Of a stretch of 64,000 bases of DNA, positions 8,470 through 17,151 are shown one piece after another. The DNA lies in contig JAJPJO010000115.1 in the NCBI GenBank assembly GCA_021324135.1, positions 1 to 64,000 on the forward strand, read 5' to 3'. A program made the position numbers and the translations under genes. The notes under the pieces are model-generated. The model saw only the letters and a list, made by a program, of their open reading frames with translations. It was not told where the DNA came from and did no database searches. The stretch comes from Pseudomonadota bacterium. Its GTDB lineage: Bacteria; Cyanobacteriota; Vampirovibrionia; Obscuribacterales; Obscuribacteraceae. Within the stretch, counting starts at the first letter, position 1. Each line of letters starts with the position of its first letter.

Positions 8470-8886
8470 CGTTGTGTCGCTGTGTTTCCTTAATTGAACT
8501 GAGAATTGAGCTCAAGCACCCGTGGACGAACGCCAGGGGAAACCAGCCCAAGCCGGCCGAGAACGCCGGGGGTTGCCGTGGATTGTGTCGCTTTGCCTGG
8601 TCAACTTTTGATCGTTGGGCTCAGGGCGAGCCACTTGTTTAAGTTTACTTAGCCGCGATATCATCCCTTTTTCGACAACTCACTTTCCCCCATCGAAAGT
8701 AAGTTGCCAGCCGCCTACACGCCTATAATCCAGTTTACATGATTATCAGCTGACCGGGGTCAGCTTGTGTCGGATAACTGGTTGTTTCCTCCTTTTGTCG
8801 AATCTGACCCGATTTCAAGTCGTAACATAGATGTACCACGATTGATTGCTACATATACTGGCAGGCAAGAAAATTAGCGATGACCT
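8470..8886. other. Divergent intergenic region, no gene seen
   Basis: This 417-base gap separates the minus-strand sigma/anti-sigma operon from the plus-strand gene at 8887 and must hold both promoters. Apart from the palindrome at 8748-8765 there is an AT-rich stretch near 8860-8880 (with a TATACT hexamer), but no well-placed -35 partner. No convincing open frame with a ribosome-binding site is present. Confidence 0.5.
8748..8765. promoter_or_regulatory. 18-base near-symmetric palindrome, possible operator
   Basis: The sequence AGCTGACCGGGGTCAGCT has perfect 8-base arms (AGCTGACC/GGTCAGCT) around a GG centre. It lies in the divergent region, about 120 bases before the gene at 8887 and 280 bases before the sigma gene. 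It has no T-tract, so an operator is more likely than a terminator. Confidence 0.4.
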
Positions 8887-9666
8887 GTGCTAAACGATCA
8901 AGTTATGAGTCGATCAAATAAACGCAATCTGCAAATAAAGTGTCTTGATAATGAAGCATTCAATCTTCATTCGGTTGTCTGCGACCCGCGCTCGGCAAGA
9001 CCTTATGACGTCAAAGCCGCTTGCAGCAATATCACGATTAGCACCGAGGGCAAGAAGCCGCCTCTGGATGTGATGTCCCTGGCTGCCTATGTACTGAGCG
9101 GCTATTTTGAATATGCGCACAAGAGCGGGCTTTACAATCGCCAAAAGGATCTCTGGGAGTCGCTGGCCCGCCTCACGTCCTGCAATATCGAGGTGGTTCG
9201 CTCCGACGGGCTTGTGCCGATAAAACTGCCGGCGGTCGATTTGCACTTCCTGAGCCATCAGGGCGATCTCCTCTTGATGGCCAGGCTCGTCAAACCGCAC
9301 AAACGCCTGCAGAGCGATCGGCGCTCACTCTCGTTTTTAAAAAGCTTCATCAGCAGGCTGAGCAAAACGAAGGTCAAGAAACGCACTTTGAGCGGTGCAT
9401 TTATCTGTTATCCCGAGCCGATCGCCAAGAGCGTCATTCAAAAAATGGAGGCGATCGCAGGCAAAAACGATCCGGTCGCTAAATTCGAATCACGCTTGCC
9501 GATGCCCGCTGAAATCACGCTCAACGTTCTCGAGATGTCATATCAAAGCGAGCCGGAAATTGATCCGCCATCCAATGGCGGCGCCGGCGATAATCGCCTG
9601 ATTTATCCTGAAAGCCAGTTGCTGCCAATCAAGCTCGCTTATCCTCCGATCCGGGAAAAGCGCTGA
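8887..9666 (+). CDS. Hypothetical protein, 259 residues
   Basis: I do not recognise this family. The protein has no signal peptide or transmembrane segment. It has a mixed alpha/beta-looking first 140 residues (including LAAYVLSGYFEYAHKSG and VDLHFLSHQGDLLLMARL), a very basic stretch around residues 140-165 (KPHKRLQSDRRS and SKTKVKKRT), and a Pro-rich acidic tail. The start is uncertain: a GTG at 8887 or an ATG at 8905 (MSRSNKRN), neither with a strong ribosome-binding site. It converges on pccB and the pair share a hairpin terminator at 9656-9675. Confidence 0.6.
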   Translation: MLNDQVMSRSNKRNLQIKCLDNEAFNLHSVVCDPRSARPYDVKAACSNITISTEGKKPPLDVMSLAAYVLSGYFEYAHKSGLYNRQKDLWESLARLTSCNIEVVRSDGLVPIKLPAVDLHFLSHQGDLLLMARLVKPHKRLQSDRRSLSFLKSFISRLSKTKVKKRTLSGAFICYPEPIAKSVIQKMEAIAGKNDPVAKFESRLPMPAEITLNVLEMSYQSEPEIDPPSNGGAGDNRLIYPESQLLPIKLAYPPIREKR

Positions 9667-9675
9667 ATCGCTTTT
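9656..9675. terminator. Bidirectional hairpin terminator
   Basis: AAAAGCG and CGCTTTT form a perfect 7-base stem around a 6-base loop. The A-run on one side and T-run on the other allow termination in both directions between the convergent genes ending at 9666 and 9680. The stop codon of the plus-strand gene lies in the loop. Confidence 0.7.
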
Positions 9676-9679
9676 GAAA

Positions 9680-11227
9680 TCAAAGCGGTATGTTGCCGTG
9701 CTTTCGGCGTGCCCGCTCAACCCGCTTGCTTGCTTGAGTTCGCAGAGCCTGGCATAAACGCTGCCGCGTCTCGGAAGGAAAAATCACATCATCGATGTAA
9801 CCTTCCTGGCTGGCAATATATGGGTTTGAAAAACGCTCTTTGTATTGTGCCACCAGTTTCGCGAACGCTTTGTCGTCCTTCTCGAGCTCCTTGCGATAAA
9901 GCAAATGCACCGCGCCCTCTGCACCGACGACGGCAATCTCGGCTGTCGGCCAGGCGAAATTGAAATCACCGCCGACATTCTTCGAGCCCATCACATCGAA
10001 AGCGCCGCCATATGCTTTGCGTGTGATCACGGTCAATTTAGGAACAGTCGCCTCGCAGTATGCATACAAGAGTTTGGCGCCATGCTTGATGATGCCGCCG
10101 AACTCCTGCGTCGTTCCAGGCAAATATCCGGGCACGTCTACAAATGTGATGATCGGAATGTTGAAAGCATCGCAAAAACGAACGAAGCGAGCGGCTTTGA
10201 TCGAGGCGTTGATGTCGAGACAGCCGGCCAGGCTCTTGGGCTGGTTGGCCACTATGCCGACGGGATTGCCGTTCAAGCGGGCAAAGCCAACAAGAATATT
10301 GGTTGCATACAAAGACTGGCACTCAAAAAATTCGCCATAATCGAAGATGCGCTCGATCACGCCTCTCATGTCGTAAGGCTTGGCAGGATCGGCCGGGACG
10401 ATGTTATCGAGCCCCTGAGCGTCCGCCGGATTGGCATCATCGCCTACCTCTATATATGGCGGCGGCTCAAGATTGTTGCTGGGCAGATATGAAAGGAGCG
10501 CCCGGGTGAGCTCAAAAGAATCGGCTTCATCGCGAGCCAGGAAGTGGGCCACGCCTGACTTCTTATTATGCACCAGGGCACCGCCGAGATCCTCGAGCGA
10601 AACGTCTTCGCCGGTCACGGTTTTTACAATCTCCGGACCGGTGATGAACATGTAGCTTTGCTTGTCGACCATGATTGTGAAGTCGGTGACCGCCGGGCTG
10701 TAGACGGCACCACCGGCGCAGGCACCATAGACGACAGATATCTGTGGCACCACTCCTGATGCCTTGACGTTGCGATAAAAGATATCGGCGTAACCGGCCA
10801 GGCTCTTCACGCCTTCTTGAATGCGGGCGCCGCCGCTTTCATTGAGACCGATAATCGGACAACCGGATTGATAGGCAAGCTCCATGATTTTGCAAACTTT
10901 ACGCGCGAAAACTTCGCCGAGCGCACCGCCCACGAATGCCGCGTCATGGCTGAAGAGATAAACCGGTCGGTTGTCGATCAGTGCTTGCCCGGTGATCACG
11001 CCGTCGCCGAAAACCCGCTTTTCCTCCATGCCGAAATCGGAGCAATGATGCAGGGCGTACTTGTCGATCTCCATAAAGGAGCCGGCATCGACCAATTGCT
11101 CAATTCGCTGTCTGGCGCTCAGAACGCCCTTCTCGGAGCGTTTTTTCGTTCTCGCCTCTTCCTGCCTTTCAATTTCTTGGCGCAACTCCCTCAATCTGTT
11201 GCTCGGATCAACGCCGGTTGAAGTCAT
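9680..11227 (-). CDS. pccB: Acyl-CoA (propionyl-CoA type) carboxylase beta subunit
   Basis: This carboxyltransferase subunit moves carboxyl from biotin to propionyl-CoA (giving methylmalonyl-CoA) or a related acyl-CoA. At 515 residues it has the full family length, with two crotonase-like halves. Visible motifs include SHDAAFVGGALGE, GLNESGGARIQEGV, YGACAGGAVYSPA and MVDKQSYMFITGPEIV in the first half. The second half has VANQPKSLAGCLDI, FVDVPGYLPGTTQEFGGII, ITRKAYGGAFDVMGSK and AVVGAEGAV, ending in the usual SNPYIA. The start ATG has an AGGAA 9 bases upstream. The biotin-carboxylase/BCCP alpha subunit is not in this window. The gene follows mgtE by only 15 bases, so the two may share a transcript. 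Distinguishing propionyl- from methylcrotonyl- or glutaconyl-CoA specificity is not possible by eye, though PccB is the best fit. Confidence 0.9.
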   Translation of the reverse strand: MTSTGVDPSNRLRELRQEIERQEEARTKKRSEKGVLSARQRIEQLVDAGSFMEIDKYALHHCSDFGMEEKRVFGDGVITGQALIDNRPVYLFSHDAAFVGGALGEVFARKVCKIMELAYQSGCPIIGLNESGGARIQEGVKSLAGYADIFYRNVKASGVVPQISVVYGACAGGAVYSPAVTDFTIMVDKQSYMFITGPEIVKTVTGEDVSLEDLGGALVHNKKSGVAHFLARDEADSFELTRALLSYLPSNNLEPPPYIEVGDDANPADAQGLDNIVPADPAKPYDMRGVIERIFDYGEFFECQSLYATNILVGFARLNGNPVGIVANQPKSLAGCLDINASIKAARFVRFCDAFNIPIITFVDVPGYLPGTTQEFGGIIKHGAKLLYAYCEATVPKLTVITRKAYGGAFDVMGSKNVGGDFNFAWPTAEIAVVGAEGAVHLLYRKELEKDDKAFAKLVAQYKERFSNPYIASQEGYIDDVIFPSETRQRLCQALRTQASKRVERARRKHGNIPL

Positions 11228-11242
11228 CGTGAACGTTCCTTT

Positions 11243-12637
11243 CTATGTGATGTGCGAGCGGAAGTAGTGAACTATCGTCAGGTAAATACTCATCGTCGAT
11301 ACATCGAGCAGGCTGGTTATGAACGGTCCGGAGGCATGGGCCGGATCGATGCGCAAGCGCTGAAAGAGCATGGGCATGAGCGTGCCGATTGAGACGCCGA
11401 CGGTCATTGTAACGACGAGAGAAAAGGCGACCACCAGGCCGAGATTGGTGTGGGAGTGGTGAAGAACCTGGCTAAGCGCATATGTAGCCGTTCCGCACAG
11501 CACGGCGAGCAGCAGTCCGACTTTGACCTCGTGCAATAAATTGCGCGCCATCAATTTGAAATTCAGACTCGAGCGCTCGCGACTGCTGCGAATAATGATG
11601 CAGGTGCTCTGGGTCGCGACACTGCCTGTCACTCCGGAAAGCAGCGGCATGAAAGAAGCGGCTGCCACCGTGTCTCGGATGACGCTGTCGAAGTGTGTAA
11701 TTACGCTGGCGGAGCCGCTCTCGATCAGAAGTGTGGCAATCAGCCAGGGCAGACGCGCGCTGAAGGCCTTGGTGACGTTGTAGCCCAGCTGCTCTTGCGC
11801 CTCTCCGCCTGGTGAGCTGATCCCGGAAGACTGATATATGTCCTCGGTCGCTTCTTCATTGATGACGTCGATGATATCATCGGCAGTGATGATACCGCGC
11901 AACTTGCCCTGATCATCGATGACCGGCAGTGAGAGAAGATCGTAGTGTCCCAGTTTGTCCGCCACTTCTTCCTGATCGTCATGCACGTTTACCGAAATGA
12001 AATCATCATCCATGATCGTTTCAATCATGCATGATGGATCCTCGGTGATCAGATGTTTGACCGTCAGGTGGCCGACGAGCTCATTGACTTCGTTTACCAC
12101 ATAAACATCATAGATGTCTTCCTCGAGATCCTCGTACATCTCGCGCAGGAGAAGCAGCGCCTCGCCCACCGACATCTTCGAGAATACCGAGAGATAGTCG
12201 GTCGACATGATACCGCCAGCCGTATCATGCTCGAAGCTGAGCAACTCGGCCAGATCCTCTTTCGATTCTTGATCAGGTAATTGATTGATGATGGCGTTTA
12301 TCTTTTCGTCGGGCAACTCATAGAGCAGGTCGGCGGCATCATCGGGTGACATGCGGCTGATAATGGCAACGATGCCGATGTCGCCCAGGGAGCGGAGCAG
12401 ATCATTTTGCACGTCACTGTCCAGCTCGGCTAAAACTTCCGAGGCATGATCAAGATCGAGGAGCCGGAAGCAAGCCAGTCTTTCGGGCCCATCCAGTTCG
12501 CTGAGTTGTGATGCCAGGTCGGCGGGATGGAGTTCATTCAAGTACATGCGCAACTTGTGGCGTTGGCCGCTGTTTGCCATCTCCGCCAGCTGATCGCGAT
12601 CGATCCGTTCTTTATCAAGTGTGCCTGTGCTTGCCAT
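11243..12637 (-). CDS. mgtE: Magnesium transporter MgtE
   Basis: MgtE is a dimeric Mg2+ channel of the inner membrane, gated by its own cytoplasmic domains. From the ATG at 12637 the protein has 464 residues, the usual size. It has an N-terminal superhelical domain (RMYLNELHPADLASQLSELD, SPDDAADLLYELPDE), a CBS pair (TVKHLITEDPSCMIE, SLPVIDDQGKLRGIITADDI), then a membrane domain of about five helices with the family motif around MPLLSGVTGSVATQSTCII and VGVSIGTLMPML. The frame stays open 57 codons further upstream (to 12808), but that part has no MgtE similarity and overlaps the rpoD-side spacer, so I took the internal ATG. No clear Shine-Dalgarno precedes it. The pccB gene follows within 15 bases. 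Confidence 0.9.
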   Translation of the reverse strand: MASTGTLDKERIDRDQLAEMANSGQRHKLRMYLNELHPADLASQLSELDGPERLACFRLLDLDHASEVLAELDSDVQNDLLRSLGDIGIVAIISRMSPDDAADLLYELPDEKINAIINQLPDQESKEDLAELLSFEHDTAGGIMSTDYLSVFSKMSVGEALLLLREMYEDLEEDIYDVYVVNEVNELVGHLTVKHLITEDPSCMIETIMDDDFISVNVHDDQEEVADKLGHYDLLSLPVIDDQGKLRGIITADDIIDVINEEATEDIYQSSGISSPGGEAQEQLGYNVTKAFSARLPWLIATLLIESGSASVITHFDSVIRDTVAAASFMPLLSGVTGSVATQSTCIIIRSSRERSSLNFKLMARNLLHEVKVGLLLAVLCGTATYALSQVLHHSHTNLGLVVAFSLVVTMTVGVSIGTLMPMLFQRLRIDPAHASGPFITSLLDVSTMSIYLTIVHYFRSHIT

Positions 12638-12883
12638 ATTGAGGTGGGTTTCCGAAAAGGTGCCAAGCCTAAATTGCTCCGGGCATTCGTTTGATGCAAC
12701 GTCGGGCTGAGAAGTTGCCCGCCTGAGGCGCACGGCTGCCAGCCGCTTGCCGGGCGTGCGCTGGCCCAGAGGAATACATCCAATGCAGGGCGCGCCCCGG
12801 GCAAGCATAGCAATTCGCCCGGCCCGTGCTCAAGACCGATCGTCTCATAAAAACGGGCTGAAATTGGTTTGTCCGACAGCCGA

Positions 12884-13849
12884 TCAGTCGTCGAGGTAGC
12901 CGACCAGTTTGTTGCTCCAGGAAGGTTGCCTGAGCTTTCTAAAGGCTTTGTGCTCGATTTGCCTGACGCGCTCGCGAGTGATGTTGAAGAGCCGTCCCAC
13001 CTCTTCCAGGGTTCGCTGCCTGCCGTCCTCGAGACCGTAGCGCAAGTGCATGATGTCACGCTCGCGTGGAGTCAGTTGGCTGAGCATGCGACCGATGTCC
13101 TGGCGAAGCAATTCTTCTTCGGTGGTCGAGTCCGGACGTGCCGACTCGTTGTCTTCAATCAAATCGCCCAGGTAAGTTTCTTCGTCTCTGTTCAAAGGCA
13201 TCTCCATTGAAACAGGTTCGCGATCGGCTGCCAGAATTTCTTGAATCTTGGCGATCGGCAAATCCATGGCGAAAGAAAGTTCTTCTTCGTTCGGCTTGCG
13301 TCCTAGCTCTTGAGAGAGTCTCGCCGATGTTTTCTTCAGCTTGTTGATCGATTCGACCATATGCACCGGCACACGAATGGTCCGCGACTTATCGGCCAGA
13401 CCACGGCTGATTGCTTGTCTTATCCACCAGGTGGCATAAGTGCTGAATTTAAATCCTTTTGTATGGTCAAACTTTTCAGCGGCCCGGATCAATCCGAGGT
13501 TGCCTTCCTGAATCAGATCTTGAAATGGCAAGCCGCGGTTGACGTACTTCTTGGCAATGGAAATAACCAGTCTGAGATTGGCTTGGATCAGTTTCTTCTT
13601 CGCTTCCTGATCGCCTTTTGCAATTCGTCTTGCCAGTTCGATTTCTTCATCCGGTTTGATCATCCGTACCCGACCGATCTCTCGGAGGTACAGCCTGACT
13701 GAGTCTTCAGTAAAACCATCGGCCTTCTTTTTGGGAGTGCCCAGAGCCGGATCAAACTCGCCGTCGTCGCTGAAATCGTCATCATCGACGGGCTCAAAAT
13801 CGATATCGGACCATTCATCGGTCATTTCGTCGGTGACACGAGTGCTCAA
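12884..13849 (-). CDS. rpoD: Sigma-70 family RNA polymerase sigma factor, RpoD/SigA type
   Basis: This is a sigma factor with regions 1.2 to 4 in order: [12 protein letters not shown] (1.2), [20 protein letters not shown] and [19 protein letters not shown] (2.1-2.2), [14 protein letters not shown] (2.3-2.4, promoter melting and -10 reading), RTIRVPVHM (3.0), then [18 protein letters not shown] and [20 protein letters not shown] (region 4, -35 reading). Region 1.1 is reduced to an acidic stretch. It is most likely the housekeeping factor, but a group 2 factor cannot be excluded. For the start I favour the TTG at 13849 because AGGGAG lies 6 bases before it. The ATG at 13825 lacks such a site, and the frame is open to 13972. 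Confidence 0.92.
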   Translation of the reverse strand: MSTRVTDEMTDEWSDIDFEPVDDDDFSDDGEFDPALGTPKKKADGFTEDSVRLYLREIGRVRMIKPDEEIELARRIAKGDQEAKKKLIQANLRLVISIAKKYVNRGLPFQDLIQEGNLGLIRAAEKFDHTKGFKFSTYATWWIRQAISRGLADKSRTIRVPVHMVESINKLKKTSARLSQELGRKPNEEELSFAMDLPIAKIQEILAADREPVSMEMPLNRDEETYLGDLIEDNESARPDSTTEEELLRQDIGRMLSQLTPRERDIMHLRYGLEDGRQRTLEEVGRLFNITRERVRQIEHKAFRKLRQPSWSNKLVGYLDD

Positions 13850-14057
13850 CTGCTGCTCCCTATACAATGTATTAGCTATAAGTATTGACCGTTCTCTAAG
13901 TCTGTATTTACCCAATTCCTCACATGCCCTAGCACTTCGTGCACGAATTAACTTTTGTAAATTTAAGAGCAAACATAAGAGGGAAGAACATAGATAGCGG
14001 GCTGGCTAAACATATGCAAGTTGTTGCCTCGGCCAGTGCCCTACAAAGGAACCGTGC

Positions 14058-15896
14058 ATGATTGAAGGCGATCTTCAGGATGTCAGTTTGCCTGGCTTAT
14101 TACAGCTCCTGGCTGCCGAATCGTCGCGCAGCTATCGGCTGCGCATCAAAAAAGGCGGGCAGCATGGCGATCTGTTTATTTGCGATGGCCACTTACTGGT
14201 TGCCACATTCGGCATACTCGAGGGTCTTGATGCGCTCTCCGAGATGCTTGTCTGGTCTGATGGCGAGTTCGTCGTCGAGCGCTTGCCGGCCCATTTCAAG
14301 AACACCATTCGCAGCAATATTACCCTTCGTCTCACTGACCCCCGCTGTTTCTCCGATCAATGCGCTTTCTTGCATGAGAGTAACGTCGGGCTGAATACGG
14401 AGCTCATACCCTCGCGCACTTTCGGAACCAAAGAGTGGCAGGAAGCACTCAATGTTCAGCCGCTCAACAAAGAGGATTATGCCGTCATTGCCTGGCTTAC
14501 CGATGGGCGCACCATGCGCCAGGCGATGCGTGAGTTTCAGTTCGATCTGAAAAGAGCGATCGGCATTCTTTATCGTTTGTTGATCACCAGATCCGTGGAA
14601 GTCGTGAGAGCCACTTTCCTGAGCAGCGAATCAGGAGAGGGCAGCGAAGAGCAGCTGACGCGCATAGCCAACCAGCATCTCGCCAAGCATACAGCCGATG
14701 CGCACAACAGGCGCACCATCACCGTCGAGTTCGAGCCCGTCGATATCGGCGGTGCCAGAATGCGCAGCCCGCAGAGCGGTCACGCCTTTGCCTCGACGGC
14801 CGATCAGCTCGAGTCCGCAGTCGATACCGCATATGGTGCGACTATAGAAGCGGAGCCTGCTGCCAGTGAAAAACATTCTCTGGCTGCCGCTAAGGCAGTC
14901 GACAGTGAGGCCCAGAAGGGCAGCGGGCAAAGCAGCCGCGAAACCACCCTCACCGGCATCGAGGCCGCCCAGGTGCAGACGAGCGAATCGGTTCAGAGGA
15001 AGCCGGCCCAGCTCGCCTCGATTATCGATCGCATGAAAGATTCAGTCAGCCGGGCGGATGAAAGCAAGGCCGATGTTCAGAAACCGACACCTGCCAAATC
15101 GGCGGAAACGACTGCCGACAAGCTCGCCGCGGCCAACGCCGAAAAGAGAAAGCTGCTCGACTTCAATGATGATGAGGCGGATAACTTCAAAAAACGGCTC
15201 AAGAAGCCGAAGGCGGATGGAGCGAAATTGAAGGACGGCAAGTCCAGAGATACGCAAGATCTGCCTGCCTTCGAGGACGAGATGCCTCAAGCCGAGCTGC
15301 ACGATGGTCTGAACGGAATTGCAGACGAGGAGTTCGTCGAGCCTTTTCCGGAACCGGCGCCCGAGCCCAATAAGGTACTGAATGTAGTGGCATCGACCAC
15401 GCCGGTAAGAAACTTCGACGAGCGCAAAACCGATCCACTGCCGCTCGTGGCCATCGATATAGAACGGCTGCTAAACAGCAGTTTCAACATAACCAAAATC
15501 GGCACTCTGGCCTTGACCAATCCATCCCTCGATCAGGTTCTGCAGCAAGTCCTTCTTGATGTCGAGCGCGGCAAGAGCATGATGCTGGTCATGACCGACT
15601 CCAGCCGCTCGGATGCGGCTGTATTAGCCACTTACAAATATAGTCTCGACCGCGGTTATATCGAGCACAGCGATTTAGTCATGGCCTTGACCATCGATCT
15701 GTTGCTGGGGCGCATGAAACTGGAACAATATCTCTTGCAACGAAGGCGCATAACGGGCGATCAATTGCGCGATCTCATGGCGATTTCCGAGCGCCAAGGA
15801 ATTTCTCTTGAAAAGCTGCTCGTGGCGGCCGGTTATGTGCTCCCTCACGACATGGAGCGCCTGCGCCAGGAGCAGGACCGCTTCGCCCAGCACTAA
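14058..15896 (+). CDS. DUF4388 (PatA N-terminal-like) protein with acidic disordered middle and helical C-terminus
   Basis: Residues 1-110 match the DUF4388 pattern (EGDLQDVSLPGLLQLLAAES, GDLFICDGHLLVATFG, and WSDGEFVVE), a module found in bacterial signalling proteins including cyanobacterial PatA-like regulators and gliding-motility proteins. Residues of about 135-200 look like a winged-helix or a second helical module (VIAWLTDGRTMRQAMREFQF). Residues of about 210-430 are charged and low-complexity. The last 130 residues are helical and end in a motif reminiscent of MshEN repeats (RRRITGDQLRDLMAISERQG, SLEKLLVAAGYV). No membrane segment is seen. AAAGGAA sits 8 bases before the ATG. The exact role is unknown; a protein-interaction scaffold in signalling or motility is the usual guess for this domain. 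Confidence 0.75.
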   Translation: MIEGDLQDVSLPGLLQLLAAESSRSYRLRIKKGGQHGDLFICDGHLLVATFGILEGLDALSEMLVWSDGEFVVERLPAHFKNTIRSNITLRLTDPRCFSDQCAFLHESNVGLNTELIPSRTFGTKEWQEALNVQPLNKEDYAVIAWLTDGRTMRQAMREFQFDLKRAIGILYRLLITRSVEVVRATFLSSESGEGSEEQLTRIANQHLAKHTADAHNRRTITVEFEPVDIGGARMRSPQSGHAFASTADQLESAVDTAYGATIEAEPAASEKHSLAAAKAVDSEAQKGSGQSSRETTLTGIEAAQVQTSESVQRKPAQLASIIDRMKDSVSRADESKADVQKPTPAKSAETTADKLAAANAEKRKLLDFNDDEADNFKKRLKKPKADGAKLKDGKSRDTQDLPAFEDEMPQAELHDGLNGIADEEFVEPFPEPAPEPNKVLNVVASTTPVRNFDERKTDPLPLVAIDIERLLNSSFNITKIGTLALTNPSLDQVLQQVLLDVERGKSMMLVMTDSSRSDAAVLATYKYSLDRGYIEHSDLVMALTIDLLLGRMKLEQYLLQRRRITGDQLRDLMAISERQGISLEKLLVAAGYVLPHDMERLRQEQDRFAQH

Positions 15897-15996
15897 AATA
15901 CTTAACAGGCTTTGCTCATCAAGGATATCGGCCATGGGCACATGGTATATTCTGTCCTTATCGACGTGCTCAAGTTAACCGATGAGGATGAATTGA

Positions 15997-16107
15997 ATGA
16001 CGAGCAAATATAATACCAAGCAGAAGCGTGCGCGCCGCAAGGCAAAAGAGAATCGCAAGAAAGAAAGAGTCAGAGAAGCGATCCAGAACAAAGGAAAGAA
16101 GGCTTAA
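15997..16107 (+). CDS. Small, very basic protein (36 residues) coupled to trpS
   Basis: An ATG at 15997, with GAGGA 8 bases upstream, opens a 36-codon frame ending in TAA at 16105-16107. The trpS start codon (TTG, 16108) follows without a gap. The product begins MTSKYNTKQKRARRKAKENR; 16 of its 36 residues are Lys or Arg, and it should be a single basic helix. The trpS Shine-Dalgarno (AAGGAAAGAAGG) lies inside its last codons, which suggests translational coupling. RNA or ribosome binding is plausible from composition only. It could also be a leader peptide, although it has no Trp codons, which argues against classical Trp attenuation. Confidence 0.6.
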   Translation: MTSKYNTKQKRARRKAKENRKKERVREAIQNKGKKA

Positions 16108-17151
16108 TTGACAAGCACGCTCGCCACAACCAGGACCAAGCGTATTATGTCCGGCATGCGTCCGACGGGGCGTCTGCATCTCGGGCATTATTTCGGGGTT
16201 TTGATCAATTGGGTGCGCTTTCAAAACGAGTACGAGTCGTTTTTCTCCATCGTCGACTGGCACGCCCTGACTACGAAATATCAGAATGTCGCCGAGATCA
16301 AGAAGAATATATTTGAAATCGCGCTTGATTGGCTGGCTGCCGGCATCGATCCGGAGGTTTCGACAATCTACGTCCAGTCAGGTGTGCCTGAGATTGCCGA
16401 GCTCCATTTATTGCTTTCGATGATCACTCAACAGAACTGGGTCGAGCGCGAGCCGACGCTCAAGGACATGGTGCGCATGCTGGCTCAGGATGAGGCGGAA
16501 GCGCGCGAGAAGGCCACCTATGGATTGCTTGGTTATCCGGTTTTGATGTCGGCTGATATTCTGGCATTCAAAGGCGAGCTTGTTCCTGTAGGGAAAGATC
16601 AGGAATCCCACCTCGAGTTCGCCCGTGACCTGGCCCGCAAGTTCAACAATCTGTACGGCGTCGATTATTTTCCGGAACCGAAGCCCGAGTTCACCTCGAC
16701 ACCGTTGCTTAAGGGCATCGACGGGCAGAAGATGGGCAAGTCCTACAACAATGACATCAAGCTGGCTGATACCGCAGATGATACCACAAAACAAGTTTTG
16801 AAAATGGTCACCGATCGCACCAGAATAGCTCGCACCGACCCGGGTCACGTCGATCTCTGCGAGGTCCCCTGGCCGATGTATTTGATTTTTGCATCCGATA
16901 TCAAAGAGCAGGTCAAGGACGAGTGCGAGAGCGCCGCGATTGGCTGCGTCGATTGCAAGAAACGCCTGGCTGCTCACATGAATGACTATCTGCGACCGAT
17001 GAGAGAGAGGCGAGAAAAGCTCGAGCGCAACCCGGACGAGCTGATGAAAATTCTCGAGCACGGCAATATGAAAGCCCGCAAAGTCGCCGGGCAGACTTTG
17101 AAGGGCGTGCGGGAAATCATGGGGCTGATTGACTGGCGTGGTGCTCAGTAA
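16108..17151 (+). CDS. trpS: Tryptophan-tRNA ligase
   Basis: TrpS charges tRNA-Trp with tryptophan in the cytoplasm. This class I synthetase of 347 residues has GMRPTGRLHLGHYFGVL near residue 15 (HIGH-type signature), GYPVLMSADILAFKGELVPV near 145, the DQESHLEFARDLARKFN element, and a KMSKS loop in the form KMGKSYNN near 208. The C-terminal half has the family-typical TDRTRIARTDPG and a stretch of acidic helices. The TTG start follows the preceding small gene directly and is preceded by a strong purine-rich AAGGAAAGAAGG. The next gene overlaps its 3' end by 23 bases. Confidence 0.95.
   Translation: MTSTLATTRTKRIMSGMRPTGRLHLGHYFGVLINWVRFQNEYESFFSIVDWHALTTKYQNVAEIKKNIFEIALDWLAAGIDPEVSTIYVQSGVPEIAELHLLLSMITQQNWVEREPTLKDMVRMLAQDEAEAREKATYGLLGYPVLMSADILAFKGELVPVGKDQESHLEFARDLARKFNNLYGVDYFPEPKPEFTSTPLLKGIDGQKMGKSYNNDIKLADTADDTTKQVLKMVTDRTRIARTDPGHVDLCEVPWPMYLIFASDIKEQVKDECESAAIGCVDCKKRLAAHMNDYLRPMRERREKLERNPDELMKILEHGNMKARKVAGQTLKGVREIMGLIDWRGAQ

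Noticed and set aside
12638-12808. 57-codon upstream extension of mgtE
   Set aside because: It has no MgtE similarity and no ribosome-binding site; the 464-residue form matches the family length.
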